From assembly GCF_002979915.1 (NCBI RefSeq), contig NZ_PCQA01000001.1, positions 1 through 64,000 of the forward strand: DNA of 64,000 nt. Direction: 5' to 3'. Origin of the DNA: Arthrobacter sp. MYb213. GTDB taxonomy: Bacteria; Actinomycetota; Actinomycetes; Actinomycetales; Micrococcaceae. The notes under the pieces are model-generated. The model was not told the DNA's origin and searched no databases. It saw only the letters and a program-made list of their open reading frames with translations. The translations under genes were made by a program, and so were the position numbers. Position 1 is the first letter of the stretch; every line of letters begins with the position of its first letter. Below, in pieces: positions 44,998-54,360 of this stretch.

Positions 44998-46512
44998 TTA
45001 GCGGGTGCCGGACATCTTCTCGGCAAATGCCACGAGAGTGCGCACCTGCGATCCGGTGCCATTTTTCGGGGTATAGCCCCATGCGGAGCCCTCGTTGAAG
45101 GCTGGACCTGCGAAGTCAATGTGCGCCCAAGGGATCTTCTGACCGTTGTTTTCGCCCACAAATTCTTCCAAGAACACCGCAGCGGTCATCATGCCGCCCA
45201 TCCGCTCGCCAATATTTGCCAAGTCGGCAACCTGCGACTCGATGGTCGGACGAAGTTCTTCTGGTAGAGGCATGCCCCAAGCGAGTTCACCGACGGCGTC
45301 CGAAGCGGCTACCAAGTCGTCACGAACCTGCTCATTGCCCATGATGCCCGCGGTGCGCAAGCCTAGGGCAAGCATCTGCGCTCCGGTCAGCGTTGCAATG
45401 TCAATGAGTACGTCTGGGTTCTCGAGACTTGCTGCAGCAAGACCGTCGGCCATCACCAAACGACCTTCGGCATCCGTATTGAGTACCTCTACGGTCTTGC
45501 CACCAAACATGGTCAACACGTCACCGGGACGGGTTGACGCGCCACCTGGCATGTTTTCGGCCAAGCAAAGCCACGCGGTAACCTTCAGGTCTAAGCCGAG
45601 TTCTGCCACAGCCGCGATGGTGTTGTATACGGCGGCGGCACCGGACATATCGGACTTCATTGCGTGCATTCCGGCGGCTGGTTTGATCGAGATACCACCG
45701 GTATCAAAGGTGATGCCCTTACCAATCAGAGCTAAATGCTTGGCGGCCTTGGAAGGCGAGTACTCAACCTTGACCATGCGAGGCTGACGGACCGAACCGC
45801 CACCGACGCCCATCAGACCGCCGAAGCCTTCCTTGGTCAATCGCTTCTCATCAAAGATCGTGACCTTCAATGGCAAAGACTTGGAATGATCCTTCACCGC
45901 GCTGGCGAATGACTCTGGGTACAGGATGTTTGCGGGTGCGTTGATCAGGTCTCGGGTCCCACGCACGGCGCGGCCGATGATCGCAGCACGCTTGAGCAAG
46001 CTCGGCAGGTCCTTGGAGGTAGCCACCGCGGTAGCGATGAATGCCTCGGTGAGCACTGGCTTGTCGTTCTTCTTCGAACGGAAATTCTCGTAACGGTACG
46101 AGCCCAAGGCCACGCCCTCGGCCACGGCGGCGACCTGTTCAGTGCTGTCGGCTGGCAAAGCAAAGATTGCGGTCTTGGCGTTCGAGAGCTGTCGCGCTGC
46201 CGAACCGGCTGCGCGACGTAGCTTCTCATCGGTCAGTTCGCTCAGTTCCTTCACGCCCAGTCCGATGAACAAGATGGTCTTGACCTTGGTACCTTCAACG
46301 GCTGGAAGCAGAGTCACCTCGTCGGCTGAGCCTGCCACGTTGAGTGTGAGTAGCGACTGTTCCAAAGCTGCGGTGGTCTCGGCAGCAAGTGGCGAAGCGG
46401 CAATGGATACCTTGTCGTCCTTTTTTAGGACGCCCAAGATGAGCGTGTCGGCGTTTTTCCGTTTGATGTCTGCACCAATGGCGGTCAACGTGAGATCACT
46501 GGAGTTGATCAC
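44998..46512 (-). CDS. pepA: Leucyl aminopeptidase (M17)
   Basis: A hexameric two-metal aminopeptidase of protein turnover. The 504-residue protein has an N-terminal macro-like domain and a catalytic domain with GKGITFDTGGISIKPAAGMHAMKSDM, and NTDAEGRLVMADGLA carrying the signature metal ligands. ATLTGAQMLALG and HIDFAGPAFNEGSAWGYTPKNGTG close the active site. It starts at GTG 46512. In M. tuberculosis the pepB gene also lies near dlaT, so the neighbourhood is old. Confidence 0.95.
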   Translation of the reverse strand: MINSSDLTLTAIGADIKRKNADTLILGVLKKDDKVSIAASPLAAETTAALEQSLLTLNVAGSADEVTLLPAVEGTKVKTILFIGLGVKELSELTDEKLRRAAGSAARQLSNAKTAIFALPADSTEQVAAVAEGVALGSYRYENFRSKKNDKPVLTEAFIATAVATSKDLPSLLKRAAIIGRAVRGTRDLINAPANILYPESFASAVKDHSKSLPLKVTIFDEKRLTKEGFGGLMGVGGGSVRQPRMVKVEYSPSKAAKHLALIGKGITFDTGGISIKPAAGMHAMKSDMSGAAAVYNTIAAVAELGLDLKVTAWLCLAENMPGGASTRPGDVLTMFGGKTVEVLNTDAEGRLVMADGLAAASLENPDVLIDIATLTGAQMLALGLRTAGIMGNEQVRDDLVAASDAVGELAWGMPLPEELRPTIESQVADLANIGERMGGMMTAAVFLEEFVGENNGQKIPWAHIDFAGPAFNEGSAWGYTPKNGTGSQVRTLVAFAEKMSGTR

Positions 46513-46742
46513 AAAATCATTCCTTCTATGCCTTTGTAGGGTCTAAGGATGGTTCAGCCTGTGAGGATAACCGGTAGGTGGAGCCGGTGAGCTGAGTATT
46601 TCCTACACACGATGTTAGCCGAAGGTTGCACCTCGGCGTGCCTCACTTCACAGCGAGCGAAAGGGCAAACAGTTAGGATAGTTCCTTGGGCTACATGATT
46701 TTGTGGCCGTAGAGGCAGTAACCGGAAACAAATGAGGTGTGA

Positions 46743-47717
46743 ATGTCCAAGGAACCGTTGATGACTCTGGTCAGCACCAACCTGGACGATCCCAGCTTGC
46801 AGGGCCTGGGCATGTATGTTTCCTTGCGGGGTGCCTCCGATGCTGGGCACGCCCATGATTTGGTCTGCAACGAGCTTTTTGCGCACCTCAAATCCGAGCT
46901 TTATGCGCGCTTCGACGCTGATGAGCTGGTGGTTTACAGTACTCAACGTCCACGCGTGACGTTTGTTGGTGACCACTTCGCTGGCTACCAAGAGCCGCGT
47001 TTGGAAATTTATCTGATGACCGATGAACTGGACCGTAAGTTCTGGTTTTTTGCCGGCGTTGAACCGGATCTGCGCTGGGAGCGAACCATCGCAGAACTAC
47101 TGAACTTTATTCAAGCGTTCAACGTGAATCTAGTGATTGGTACCGCTTCCTTACCGATGCCTGTGCCACATACCCGTCCTGTCGGGGTGACCGCCCACGG
47201 CAATCGCAAAGATCTCATCGAAAATATTTCTACCTGGAGTCCGACGGCTGAAACTCCCTCCGGTCTGACCTCACTATTGGAAATTCGACTCAATGATGCT
47301 GGCCGTGACGTAGTTGGCTATTCGCTCCACACTCCGCATTATCTGGCCGAAGCCGAGTATCCTGCCGCGGCAGTAGCGGCCTTAGAGCACGTCGGGGCGG
47401 CACTGAAATTGGCGCTACCGACCGAAAAACTACGTGAAGCTGGCCGACTGATCGAGTCTCAACTGGCGGAACAACTCGAAGGCAGCAACGACGTTAAGCA
47501 AATGGTTCTTGGTTTCGAGAAGCGATTTGACGCGCACGCTGAAGAGCACGACCGGCGTTCGCTGTTGTTGGACGAAGACGAAAGAATCCCAGACGCCGAT
47601 GAGCTTGGTGCAAGTGTTGAAAATTTCCTTGCCACCATCGAAGACAACGCACAATGGCTAGATGCCAACCGAGGCACCGGGGATAACGACTCCACATCGG
47701 GTGACCCTGACCAGTGA
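46743..47717 (+). CDS. PAC2 family protein
   Basis: A 324-residue cytosolic protein of the PAC2 family, related to eukaryotic proteasome-assembly chaperones and archaeal ATP-grasp-like relatives. Landmarks are GWNDAGHA-like LRGASDAGHAHDLVCNELFAHL, the central VNLVIGTASLPMPVPHTRPVGVTAHG, and PSGLTSLLEI. The C-terminal third is charged and helical (EEHDRRSLLLDEDERIPDADEL). The role in actinobacteria is not settled. Its stop overlaps the start of an MFS transporter gene. Confidence 0.85.
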   Translation: MSKEPLMTLVSTNLDDPSLQGLGMYVSLRGASDAGHAHDLVCNELFAHLKSELYARFDADELVVYSTQRPRVTFVGDHFAGYQEPRLEIYLMTDELDRKFWFFAGVEPDLRWERTIAELLNFIQAFNVNLVIGTASLPMPVPHTRPVGVTAHGNRKDLIENISTWSPTAETPSGLTSLLEIRLNDAGRDVVGYSLHTPHYLAEAEYPAAAVAALEHVGAALKLALPTEKLREAGRLIESQLAEQLEGSNDVKQMVLGFEKRFDAHAEEHDRRSLLLDEDERIPDADELGASVENFLATIEDNAQWLDANRGTGDNDSTSGDPDQ

Positions 47718-48985
47718 TTCAGTCGCATCTAAATTCGACTCGCTCATGGATAGTTTTCTGTGCCGGAATTTTTGCCTATATGGCAGCGGTTTCTCAGCGC
47801 ACAAGCTTCGGTGTGGCTGGTTTGCAGGCTACCGAACGATTTGATGCAACCGCACAGATTTTGGCTTCGTTTTCGGTAGTCCAACTTGTCGTTTATGCCG
47901 GCGCTCAGGTGCCCATCGGGCTACTGCTGGACAAGGTGGGCCCTCGAATCTTGATCATCAGCGGGTCGGTGTTGATGGCGCTGGGGCAGGCGTTCCTAGC
48001 TATTTCTACCAACGTACCGATGGGACTCGTTGGGAGAATTCTTGTTGGCTCGGGCGACGCGATGGTGTTTGTCTCCGTACTGAAGCTGCTACCCCTATGG
48101 TTTTCAGGCTCTAGAATTCCGGTACTGACCCAGCTTGTTGGAACCTTTGGCCAAATGGGCCAGCTTGTCAGTCTTTTTCCGTTTCACTTGCTTCTTGTCC
48201 AGTTCGGATGGACACCTGCTTTTTCGGTGATGTCAGGCTTAGCCCTAGCAAGCTTGCTCATTGCCGTGTCGTTGATAAGCAACGGTCCTGGATGGGCACA
48301 CCTGAGCACCAGCGCGCCGATGCGTACTCGGGATCGGCTGAGCGCTGCTTGGAAACAACCCGGCACACGCTTGGGTTTTTGGACTCACTTCACCACCTCA
48401 TTCATGCTCAACGTCTTTCTTCTTTCCTGGGGATACCCGTTCCTTGTCCAGGGCCAAGGGCTCGATGGTGACTTCGCCTCGGCTCTGATGTCGATTTTTG
48501 TAGTTGTCGCCATTTTGTATGGGCCATTTCTTGGCGCGCTGACCGCTAGATACCCGGACAAGCGTTCCAACTTCGCTCTGGGTGTGATTGCAGCGATGAT
48601 CTTCATGTGGGCCGTCGTTCTGTTCTGGCCCGGTGCCGCACCGTTATGGGTGCTAATTGTATTACTTGTTGCTGTCGCAGCAGGCGGACCGTCCTCAGTC
48701 ATCGCTTTCGACTTCGCCCGAACCTTTAACCCGCCTCATCTCATGGGTACGGCCGTGGGATTAGTAAACACCGGCGGTTTCTTTGGCGGCTTCGTCACGA
48801 TCTACTTGGTCGGTGCGATCATGGACTGGCAGTATGTCGCGAGCGGATCAAACGGTGAATTGTATAATTTGCCAGCATTCCGTATCGCCCTCTCGGTGCA
48901 GTTTGTCATGGCATTTATTGGCATCACCTTCATGCTGATTGAACGCGGCAAAGCACGCCGCCAAAGCGCAAGAATCCCCGAGTAA
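47714..48985 (+). CDS. Major facilitator superfamily transporter
   Basis: A 423-residue membrane protein with about twelve helices in two six-helix halves. The MFS A-type loop between helices 2 and 3 reads GLLLDKVGPR, and a second appears as ALTARYPDKRSN between helices 8 and 9. GRILVGSGDAMVFVSVLKLLPLWF resembles the nitrate/oligosaccharide-type family member pattern. The substrate is unknown. Its GTG overlaps the PAC2 stop in a GTGA arrangement, so the two are coupled. Confidence 0.88.
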   Translation: MIQSHLNSTRSWIVFCAGIFAYMAAVSQRTSFGVAGLQATERFDATAQILASFSVVQLVVYAGAQVPIGLLLDKVGPRILIISGSVLMALGQAFLAISTNVPMGLVGRILVGSGDAMVFVSVLKLLPLWFSGSRIPVLTQLVGTFGQMGQLVSLFPFHLLLVQFGWTPAFSVMSGLALASLLIAVSLISNGPGWAHLSTSAPMRTRDRLSAAWKQPGTRLGFWTHFTTSFMLNVFLLSWGYPFLVQGQGLDGDFASALMSIFVVVAILYGPFLGALTARYPDKRSNFALGVIAAMIFMWAVVLFWPGAAPLWVLIVLLVAVAAGGPSSVIAFDFARTFNPPHLMGTAVGLVNTGGFFGGFVTIYLVGAIMDWQYVASGSNGELYNLPAFRIALSVQFVMAFIGITFMLIERGKARRQSARIPE

Positions 48986-49015
48986 AGAGTTCTCCACAGC
49001 GCGTAGCGAACTCAT

Positions 49016-49041
49016 GATGCGCCGGCGCCTCTAGGCGCATC
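49016..49041 (+). terminator. Short hairpin between MFS and DUF4192 genes
   Basis: GATGCGCC (49016-49023) pairs with GGCGCATC (49034-49041) around a ten-base loop, ending eight bases before the DUF4192 start. It may terminate the PAC2-MFS transcript or fold over the next gene's ribosome site. Confidence 0.45.
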
Positions 49042-49049
49042 GTGGGGAT

Positions 49050-50153
49050 ATGACTACAACACCAGAACGCCAGCCCCTCTCGCTCTCTGATTGCGATGAC
49101 GTGTTGGCTTACATACCCCACGCACTTGGATTTCATCCACAAAAATCATTAGTGCTCCTGCTCATTGTTGGGCAACGACTGGAAGCGACGCTTCGTGTCG
49201 ATTTGCCGGGCGAAATCCATCACGACGATCGTGAGGCGTGGCTGGGACAAGTGCTCAATTTGCTACATCGTTTGCCGCAAGTGCGCAGCCTTGTGGCCGT
49301 TGTGTATGCGCCGGAAGGTTCCCGTAATCCACGTAATGTTCCATACCGCCAAGTCATCGGCGAACTTGATGAAGCCCTCGAATTCACCGACATTGATCTG
49401 CGTCAGGCATGGTGCCTGTCTGGCGACCAGGTCTGGGACTACGCCGATGACGACGTAAAAATAACCTTTCCTCGTCCAAATGTTTCCTTAGGAAACACGA
49501 ACCTTTCGCTGGTGCTTGCAGGATCGGCACCATTAGAGCGTCCGTGGGACGGAACCGGGATCGAAGAATGGGACAACGCCGAAGAGGTTCGACTACTCGC
49601 GAGGACTCTCGCTTTAGACGTACTGGAAAGCCTGGAGCAGTGGGCTGATGTCTTAGATATGGATGAAATGCGAGCAAAAGCATTTCTGCATTCATCGAAG
49701 TCGGGAGCAGCCAGAATGCTTGCAGGCCTCCAAAAAAGAATCGTTCGCGACGTTCTGCCCTATCTTGCTGGCATCGGTGCCCAACAAACCATCATCATGG
49801 CAGAGGAACTATGCCTCAATTCTGGAAAAGACCAAGCTAAACCATTGGCAGATTTTCTTTTGGGACGAGGATGGCAGGGACCGGACTGGCGACGCATAGA
49901 AAGGCTCTGGTCTATTTCTCGAGATTTATTGGGAGTCGCCCGTGCTGAAGAACGTTACGCCTTGTTATGTATCTTGGCGTGGATCGAATGGGCGCGTGGA
50001 CGTGGCTCGATGGCCATCACGTTATTAGACAGAGTTCTTGATGAGCAAGGAGACTATCGACTGGCTCAGCTGCTTCGTGAATTGATGAATAGGGGAGCCA
50101 TGCCCGAATGGGCAACGGATGAGCTTCGTGCCTGGAGAGCCAAAATGGGGTAG
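49050..50153 (+). CDS. DUF4192 family protein
   Basis: A 367-residue cytosolic protein that opens with LSLSDCDDVLAYIPHALGFHPQKSLVLLLI, the hallmark of DUF4192, and continues with VDLPGE ... LVAVVYAPEG and a helical C-terminal half ending in PEWATDELRAWRAKMG. Genes of this family often lie near sigA in actinobacteria. No catalytic motif is recognised and the function is unknown. Confidence 0.85.
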   Translation: MTTTPERQPLSLSDCDDVLAYIPHALGFHPQKSLVLLLIVGQRLEATLRVDLPGEIHHDDREAWLGQVLNLLHRLPQVRSLVAVVYAPEGSRNPRNVPYRQVIGELDEALEFTDIDLRQAWCLSGDQVWDYADDDVKITFPRPNVSLGNTNLSLVLAGSAPLERPWDGTGIEEWDNAEEVRLLARTLALDVLESLEQWADVLDMDEMRAKAFLHSSKSGAARMLAGLQKRIVRDVLPYLAGIGAQQTIIMAEELCLNSGKDQAKPLADFLLGRGWQGPDWRRIERLWSISRDLLGVARAEERYALLCILAWIEWARGRGSMAITLLDRVLDEQGDYRLAQLLRELMNRGAMPEWATDELRAWRAKMG

Positions 50154-50261
50154 CAGACGCGCGGGAAACTTGCCCAAGTGGTGTCTGTGGGCGAATTAGT
50201 GGATAATGAAAAAACAGACCCGGTTAGGTTCGAGATGTCTAAGTTCGGAAAACATAGTTTT

Positions 50262-50291
50262 GGGAACATTAGACGTGGTTGGTGCGTTGAT
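50262..50291 (+). promoter_or_regulatory. SigR/SigH-like promoter upstream of sigA
   Basis: GGGAAC (50262-50267), an 18-base spacer, and GTTGAT (50286-50291) match the consensus GGGAA(T/C)-N18-GTT used by the thiol-stress ECF sigma factors SigR (Streptomyces) and SigH (Mycobacterium). In Streptomyces the hrdB gene is a SigR target. A separate TTGACA at 50342-50347 lacks a good -10. Confidence 0.5.
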
Positions 50292-50405
50292 AACAATGTA
50301 CCCACCGTCGCGTTGAGTCACTGATTTCAACGCATTCGGACTTGACAGGGTCATAGTGGTGTTACCGGCAGGTGCATCCGGAACGCATCGTTAGAAAGGT
50401 TATTC

Positions 50406-51626
50406 GTGTCATCTTCTGAGACGAACGCTAATCGTATGGCAACTGAGGCAGAGACCGAGGAATCGGCAACGACCCCTGTCGCGAAAAAGCGCGCTACCCG
50501 TGCGAAGGCTACGCCTCGCACCAAGAAGACTGCAGCTACCGAAGAACCGGTAGAGAATGAGCAGGGTTCTGAAGAGTCCGAAGACGATTCTGAGTCGGGT
50601 GCTTCTGACGCAGCTGGTGCCAAGGAAGGCTCGGCAAAGGAAGAAGAATCCAAGGGATTCACTTTGTCTTCAGCCGATGACGATGCTCCTCAGCAGCAGG
50701 TCATGGTGGCCGGCGCAACCGCCGACCCGGTCAAGGACTACCTCAAGCAGATCGGTAAAGTTGCTCTGCTAAACGCCGAGCAGGAAGTTGATTTGGCTCT
50801 GCGTATTGAAGCGGGCCTTTTTGCTACCGACAAGATCAAAACGGATGATGGTTCGATGGATCAGCGCTTGCGCTGGGACTACGAGCAGATCATCCACGAC
50901 GGCAAGATTGCCAAGAACCACCTTCTAGAAGCTAACCTTCGACTGGTAGTTTCGCTTGCGAAGCGTTACACCGGCCGTGGCATGCTTTTCTTGGACTTGA
51001 TCCAGGAAGGTAACTTGGGTCTGATCCGTGCGGTGGAGAAGTTCGACTACACCAAGGGCTTTAAGTTCTCGACTTACGCCACCTGGTGGATCCGTCAGGC
51101 GATCACCCGCGCCATGGCCGACCAAGCACGTACGATTCGTATCCCTGTGCACATGGTTGAAGTCATCAACAAGCTGGCTCGCGTCCAGCGTCAAATGCTT
51201 CAGGATCTCGGTCGCGAACCGACTCCAGAAGAATTGGCTAAGGAACTGGACATGACTCCTGAAAAGGTTGTCGAAGTTCAGAAGTATGGTCGTGAACCAA
51301 TTTCCTTGCACACCCCACTGGGTGAAGATGGAGACTCCGAGTTCGGCGACTTGATCGAAGACTCTGAAGCGGTCGTCCCAGCTGACGCGGTGTCCTTCAC
51401 GTTGCTGCAGGAACAGTTGCATTCAGTGTTGGATACGCTGTCCGAACGTGAAGCCGGCGTTGTCGCCATGCGTTTCGGACTGACCGATGGCCAGCCGAAG
51501 ACCTTAGACGAGATTGGCAAGGTTTACGGTGTGACCCGTGAGCGTATTCGTCAGATCGAATCGAAGACCATGTCGAAGTTGCGTCACCCATCGCGTTCAC
51601 AGGTTCTGCGCGATTACCTAGACTAA
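50406..51626 (+). CDS. sigA: Principal RNA polymerase sigma factor SigA/RpoD
   Basis: This is the housekeeping sigma factor, 406 residues. A Lys/Glu-rich region 1.1 (about 100 residues) is followed by region 1.2 ([24 protein letters not shown]). Regions 2.1-2.4 read [32 protein letters not shown] ... [17 protein letters not shown], then region 3. Region 4 has the helix-turn-helix [34 protein letters not shown] start at 50406 follows AGAAAGG. The upstream gap holds a SigR/SigH-like promoter, and a strong terminator follows. Confidence 0.97.
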   Translation: MSSSETNANRMATEAETEESATTPVAKKRATRAKATPRTKKTAATEEPVENEQGSEESEDDSESGASDAAGAKEGSAKEEESKGFTLSSADDDAPQQQVMVAGATADPVKDYLKQIGKVALLNAEQEVDLALRIEAGLFATDKIKTDDGSMDQRLRWDYEQIIHDGKIAKNHLLEANLRLVVSLAKRYTGRGMLFLDLIQEGNLGLIRAVEKFDYTKGFKFSTYATWWIRQAITRAMADQARTIRIPVHMVEVINKLARVQRQMLQDLGREPTPEELAKELDMTPEKVVEVQKYGREPISLHTPLGEDGDSEFGDLIEDSEAVVPADAVSFTLLQEQLHSVLDTLSEREAGVVAMRFGLTDGQPKTLDEIGKVYGVTRERIRQIESKTMSKLRHPSRSQVLRDYLD

Positions 51627-51637
51627 ACATCTTGAAG

Positions 51638-51680
51638 TAAAGCGGTCTCCCAGCCTTTCTAAGGTTGGGAGACCGCTTTA
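51638..51680 (+). terminator. Intrinsic terminator after sigA
   Basis: TAAAGCGGTCTCCCA (51638-51652) pairs with TGGGAGACCGCTTTA (51666-51680), with CCTT/AAGG inside, and TTTTTAACT follows. A textbook terminator. Confidence 0.92.
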
Positions 51681-51722
51681 TTTTTAACTAGTCGAGCTAA
51701 ACAGTGAATCATTAAAACAATA

Positions 51723-51755
51723 AAGGGTGACCCAGCTCGTAGCTGGATCACCCTT
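51723..51755 (-). terminator. Terminator of the DUF7455 gene
   Basis: AAGGGTGACCCAGCT (51723-51737) pairs with AGCTGGATCACCCTT (51741-51755) with one mismatch. On the minus strand a T-rich run (CTTTATTGTTTTAATG) follows directly, as expected for the gene at 51783-52007. Confidence 0.8.
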
Positions 51756-51782
51756 CTGCTCATCGGATGAGTACCCGATCAG

Positions 51783-52007
51783 TTAGTCGTTTATGTCGAC
51801 CTTTGGCTTTTCATACAGTCGTGAGGACTCGTCCTGCCAGACCGAAGTGATTGGGCGTAGCTTGGATTCCACGGAGCGTGCATGGTGAGCACAGAAGAGT
51901 AGTTCCCCGCTGGTTGAAGCCAGCACTGCCCGGACGTAGGCCTGTGCGCCGCATCGGTCGCACCGGTCCAGGGCGTTTAGTTCACGACTAGTGGTAGTAG
52001 TAGTCAT
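51783..52007 (-). CDS. Small zinc-ribbon-like DUF7455 protein
   Basis: A 74-residue protein: ALDRCDRCGAQAYVRAVL, then LLFCAHHARSVESKL. The CxxC plus CxHH spacing suggests a metal site. A short charged tail ends in KPKVDIND. It is a standing neighbour of sigA in actinobacteria and of unknown function. I start at ATG 52007 because AAGGAGG lies eight bases upstream; a frame from 52043 includes that ribosome site. It is divergent from parE and convergent with sigA. Confidence 0.8.
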   Translation of the reverse strand: MTTTTTSRELNALDRCDRCGAQAYVRAVLASTSGELLFCAHHARSVESKLRPITSVWQDESSRLYEKPKVDIND

Positions 52008-52102
52008 TGCCAGCCTCCTTAAATCGATGTTCACTCTATACAACCAGCTATGAGCCTGACTTTATGCCCAAAACGGCTTGCTTTCGCTCACCGCGTAGCA
52101 AG

Positions 52103-52111
52103 TGTGGATAA
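52103..52111 (-). promoter_or_regulatory. Perfect DnaA box in the DUF7455/parE gap
   Basis: The minus strand reads TTATCCACA, the consensus DnaA nonamer, about 70 bases upstream of the parE -10. It is single, so it is not an origin, but it could regulate parE. Confidence 0.4.
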
Positions 52112-52178
52112 GTTTGGTTGAATTTTTGGCGAATTACCGGCGAGTCCTAGTAGCACCAAGTTCGAACACATAAACGAG

Positions 52179-52184
52179 TAGAAT
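52179..52184 (+). promoter_or_regulatory. -10 box of parE
   Basis: TAGAAT (52179-52184) is a near-consensus -10, giving a start near 52191 and a leader of about 40 bases with the AGGAGA ribosome site (52215-52220). This rules out the upstream ATG at 52183 as parE start. The -35 is weak. Confidence 0.55.
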
Positions 52185-52230
52185 GGAACAAGTTCATTAT
52201 TTTCCCGCGTCAGTAGGAGATTGCAGCCCC

Positions 52231-54339
52231 GTGGCCTCAACCGATAATTACAATGCCCGTCATCTCTCCGTTCTTGAGGGTCTCGAAGCGGTACGCAAGC
52301 GACCCGGCATGTATATCGGTTCTACCGATTCCCGCGGTCTTATGCACTGTCTTTGGGAGATTATTGATAACTCGGTTGACGAAGCTCTCGGTGGTTTCGG
52401 CCAGGCCATAAACGTCATCCTGCACTCAGATGGATCCGTCGAAGTGCATGACGATGGTCGAGGTATTCCCGTGGACGTGGAACCGAAGACAGGCTTAAGC
52501 GGCTTGGAAGTTGTATTCACTAAGTTGCACGCAGGTGGCAAATTTGGTGGCGGTTCTTACAGCGCATCTGGTGGTCTGCACGGTGTAGGAGCCTCCGTGG
52601 TGAATGCTCTATCAGCGCGTTTGGACGTCGAAGTTGATCGTGGCGGAAAAACGTATTCTTTGCAGTTCCGCCGTGGTGAGCCAGGAAAATTTAGCGACCG
52701 TGGCAAGCCAAAGGCGGACGCGCCATTTACGGCCCACGAAAAAGCTACCACTCCGGAAGTCATTGGTAAGGCAAAGCGGGGGGTTACCGGTACTCGGATT
52801 CGCTATTGGGCCGATGACCACATCTTCACCCCTGACGCGAAGTTTTCCTACGAGGAACTTCAAAATCGTGCGCGTCAAACCTCATTCCTGGTTCCGGGCC
52901 TACGTATTACGCTGCGTGATGATCGTGGCCTGCCCGGAACAGAAGGCGCCGAAGGCTCCTACGAGGAGGTATTTCAGCATGACGGCGGAATCAGCGAGTT
53001 CGTTGAATACCTCAGCAGTGATTCTTCGGTCACCGATGTCTGGCGGGTGCACGGGAGCGGTTCCTTCCATGAGAAGGTTCCAGTAATCGATGAAAATGGC
53101 CGCAGCCATATGCAGGACGTCCAGCGAGTGTGCGAAGTCGACGTAGCGTTGCGGTGGGGGATCGGCTACGACACCACGATGCGTAGCTTTGTAAACATCA
53201 TCGCCACTCCCAAGGGGGGAACGCACATTGCAGGGTTGGAACAGGCATTACTGAAATCTTTCCGTAAGAACATCGAATCCAATGCTCGCAAGCTTAAGTT
53301 CGGCCAAAAAGACAAAATCGAAAAAGACGACATCATGGCCGGCCTGACCGCGGTATTAACCGTGCGCCTTGCCGAACCACAATTTGAGGGACAGACCAAG
53401 GAAATCCTTGGAACGTCGCAAGTACGCCAGATCGTGACAAAGGTTGTCGAGAAGGCGCTCAACGAACGTCTTTCATCGACTAAACGCGGTGAAAAGGCCG
53501 AGGCAGCCACGTTGCTTGAGAAGGTTGTCAACGAGATGAAGTCTCGTATTTCAGCCCGTATGCATAAGGAAACGCAGCGTCGTAAAACTGCGCTTGAATC
53601 CTCCTCGCTTCCTACTAAGCTACTTGATTGTCGTAGCAAGGAAGTTGGACGCTCGGAATTATTTATCGTTGAGGGCGATAGCGCGTTGGGTACCGCACGT
53701 GTAGCGCGTTCAAGTGAATTCCAAGCCCTACTTCCTATCCGAGGCAAGATCCTCAACGTGCAGAAGGCGTCCATCTCGGACATGCTCTCCAACGTTGAGT
53801 GCGCGGCGATGATTCAGGTCATCGGCGCCGGATCAGGTCGTAGCTTCGATATTGAACAGGCGCGATACGGCAAGATCATCCTGATGACAGATGCTGACGT
53901 GGACGGCGCGCATATTCGAACGTTGCTCCTGACACTGTTCTATCGATACATGCGTCCCATGATTGAGCATGGACGGGTATACGCTGCTGTGCCTCCACTT
54001 CACCGGATTGAAGTGATCAACGCCGGCTCTAAGGCCAACGAGGTCATTTACACCTACTCTGAGGCCGAGATGACTCGTCTGCTGGCGAAGCTGGAAACCG
54101 AAGGCAAGAAATATAAAGAGCCAATTCAGCGGTACAAGGGATTGGGCGAGATGGACGCAGATCAGTTGGCAGAGACCACAATGGATCCACGTCATCGTAT
54201 GCTTCGCCGTGTAGGGATCGAGCATGCCCAGGCAGCAGAGGAAGTCTTCGACCTGCTCATGGGATCAGACGTCGCGCCACGAAAGAACTTCATTATCGCT
54301 GGCGCCGAGAATCTTGAAAGAGACCGTATCGACGTCTAA
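52231..54339 (+). CDS. parE: DNA topoisomerase IV subunit B (ParE)
   Basis: This is the ATPase subunit of topoisomerase IV, which unlinks replicated chromosomes. The 702-residue protein has the GHKL ATP site (EIIDNSVDEALGG, HDDGRGIPV, GLHGVGASVVNALS), a transducer domain, and the Toprim domain EGDSALGTARVARSSEFQALLPIRGK. LMTDADVDGAHI and the C-terminal RYKGLGEMDADQLAETTMDP follow. The EGDSALG form (not EGDSAGG) and the parC-type gene downstream favour ParE over GyrB. I start at GTG 52231 because AGGAGA lies ten bases upstream; an ATG at 52183 lies inside the -10 box. Confidence 0.93.
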   Translation: MASTDNYNARHLSVLEGLEAVRKRPGMYIGSTDSRGLMHCLWEIIDNSVDEALGGFGQAINVILHSDGSVEVHDDGRGIPVDVEPKTGLSGLEVVFTKLHAGGKFGGGSYSASGGLHGVGASVVNALSARLDVEVDRGGKTYSLQFRRGEPGKFSDRGKPKADAPFTAHEKATTPEVIGKAKRGVTGTRIRYWADDHIFTPDAKFSYEELQNRARQTSFLVPGLRITLRDDRGLPGTEGAEGSYEEVFQHDGGISEFVEYLSSDSSVTDVWRVHGSGSFHEKVPVIDENGRSHMQDVQRVCEVDVALRWGIGYDTTMRSFVNIIATPKGGTHIAGLEQALLKSFRKNIESNARKLKFGQKDKIEKDDIMAGLTAVLTVRLAEPQFEGQTKEILGTSQVRQIVTKVVEKALNERLSSTKRGEKAEAATLLEKVVNEMKSRISARMHKETQRRKTALESSSLPTKLLDCRSKEVGRSELFIVEGDSALGTARVARSSEFQALLPIRGKILNVQKASISDMLSNVECAAMIQVIGAGSGRSFDIEQARYGKIILMTDADVDGAHIRTLLLTLFYRYMRPMIEHGRVYAAVPPLHRIEVINAGSKANEVIYTYSEAEMTRLLAKLETEGKKYKEPIQRYKGLGEMDADQLAETTMDPRHRMLRRVGIEHAQAAEEVFDLLMGSDVAPRKNFIIAGAENLERDRIDV

Positions 54340-54360
54340 CCAGACCTTGTGCTGAGAACT

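Noticed and set aside
46554-46991. 145-residue minus-strand frame between pepA and the PAC2 gene
   Set aside because: It overlaps the well-supported PAC2 start and shows no family motif; it is a shadow.
52183-52230. ATG 52183 as the parE start
   Set aside because: The ATG lies inside the -10 box TAGAAT and so upstream of the transcript; the extra 16 residues do not fit the family.
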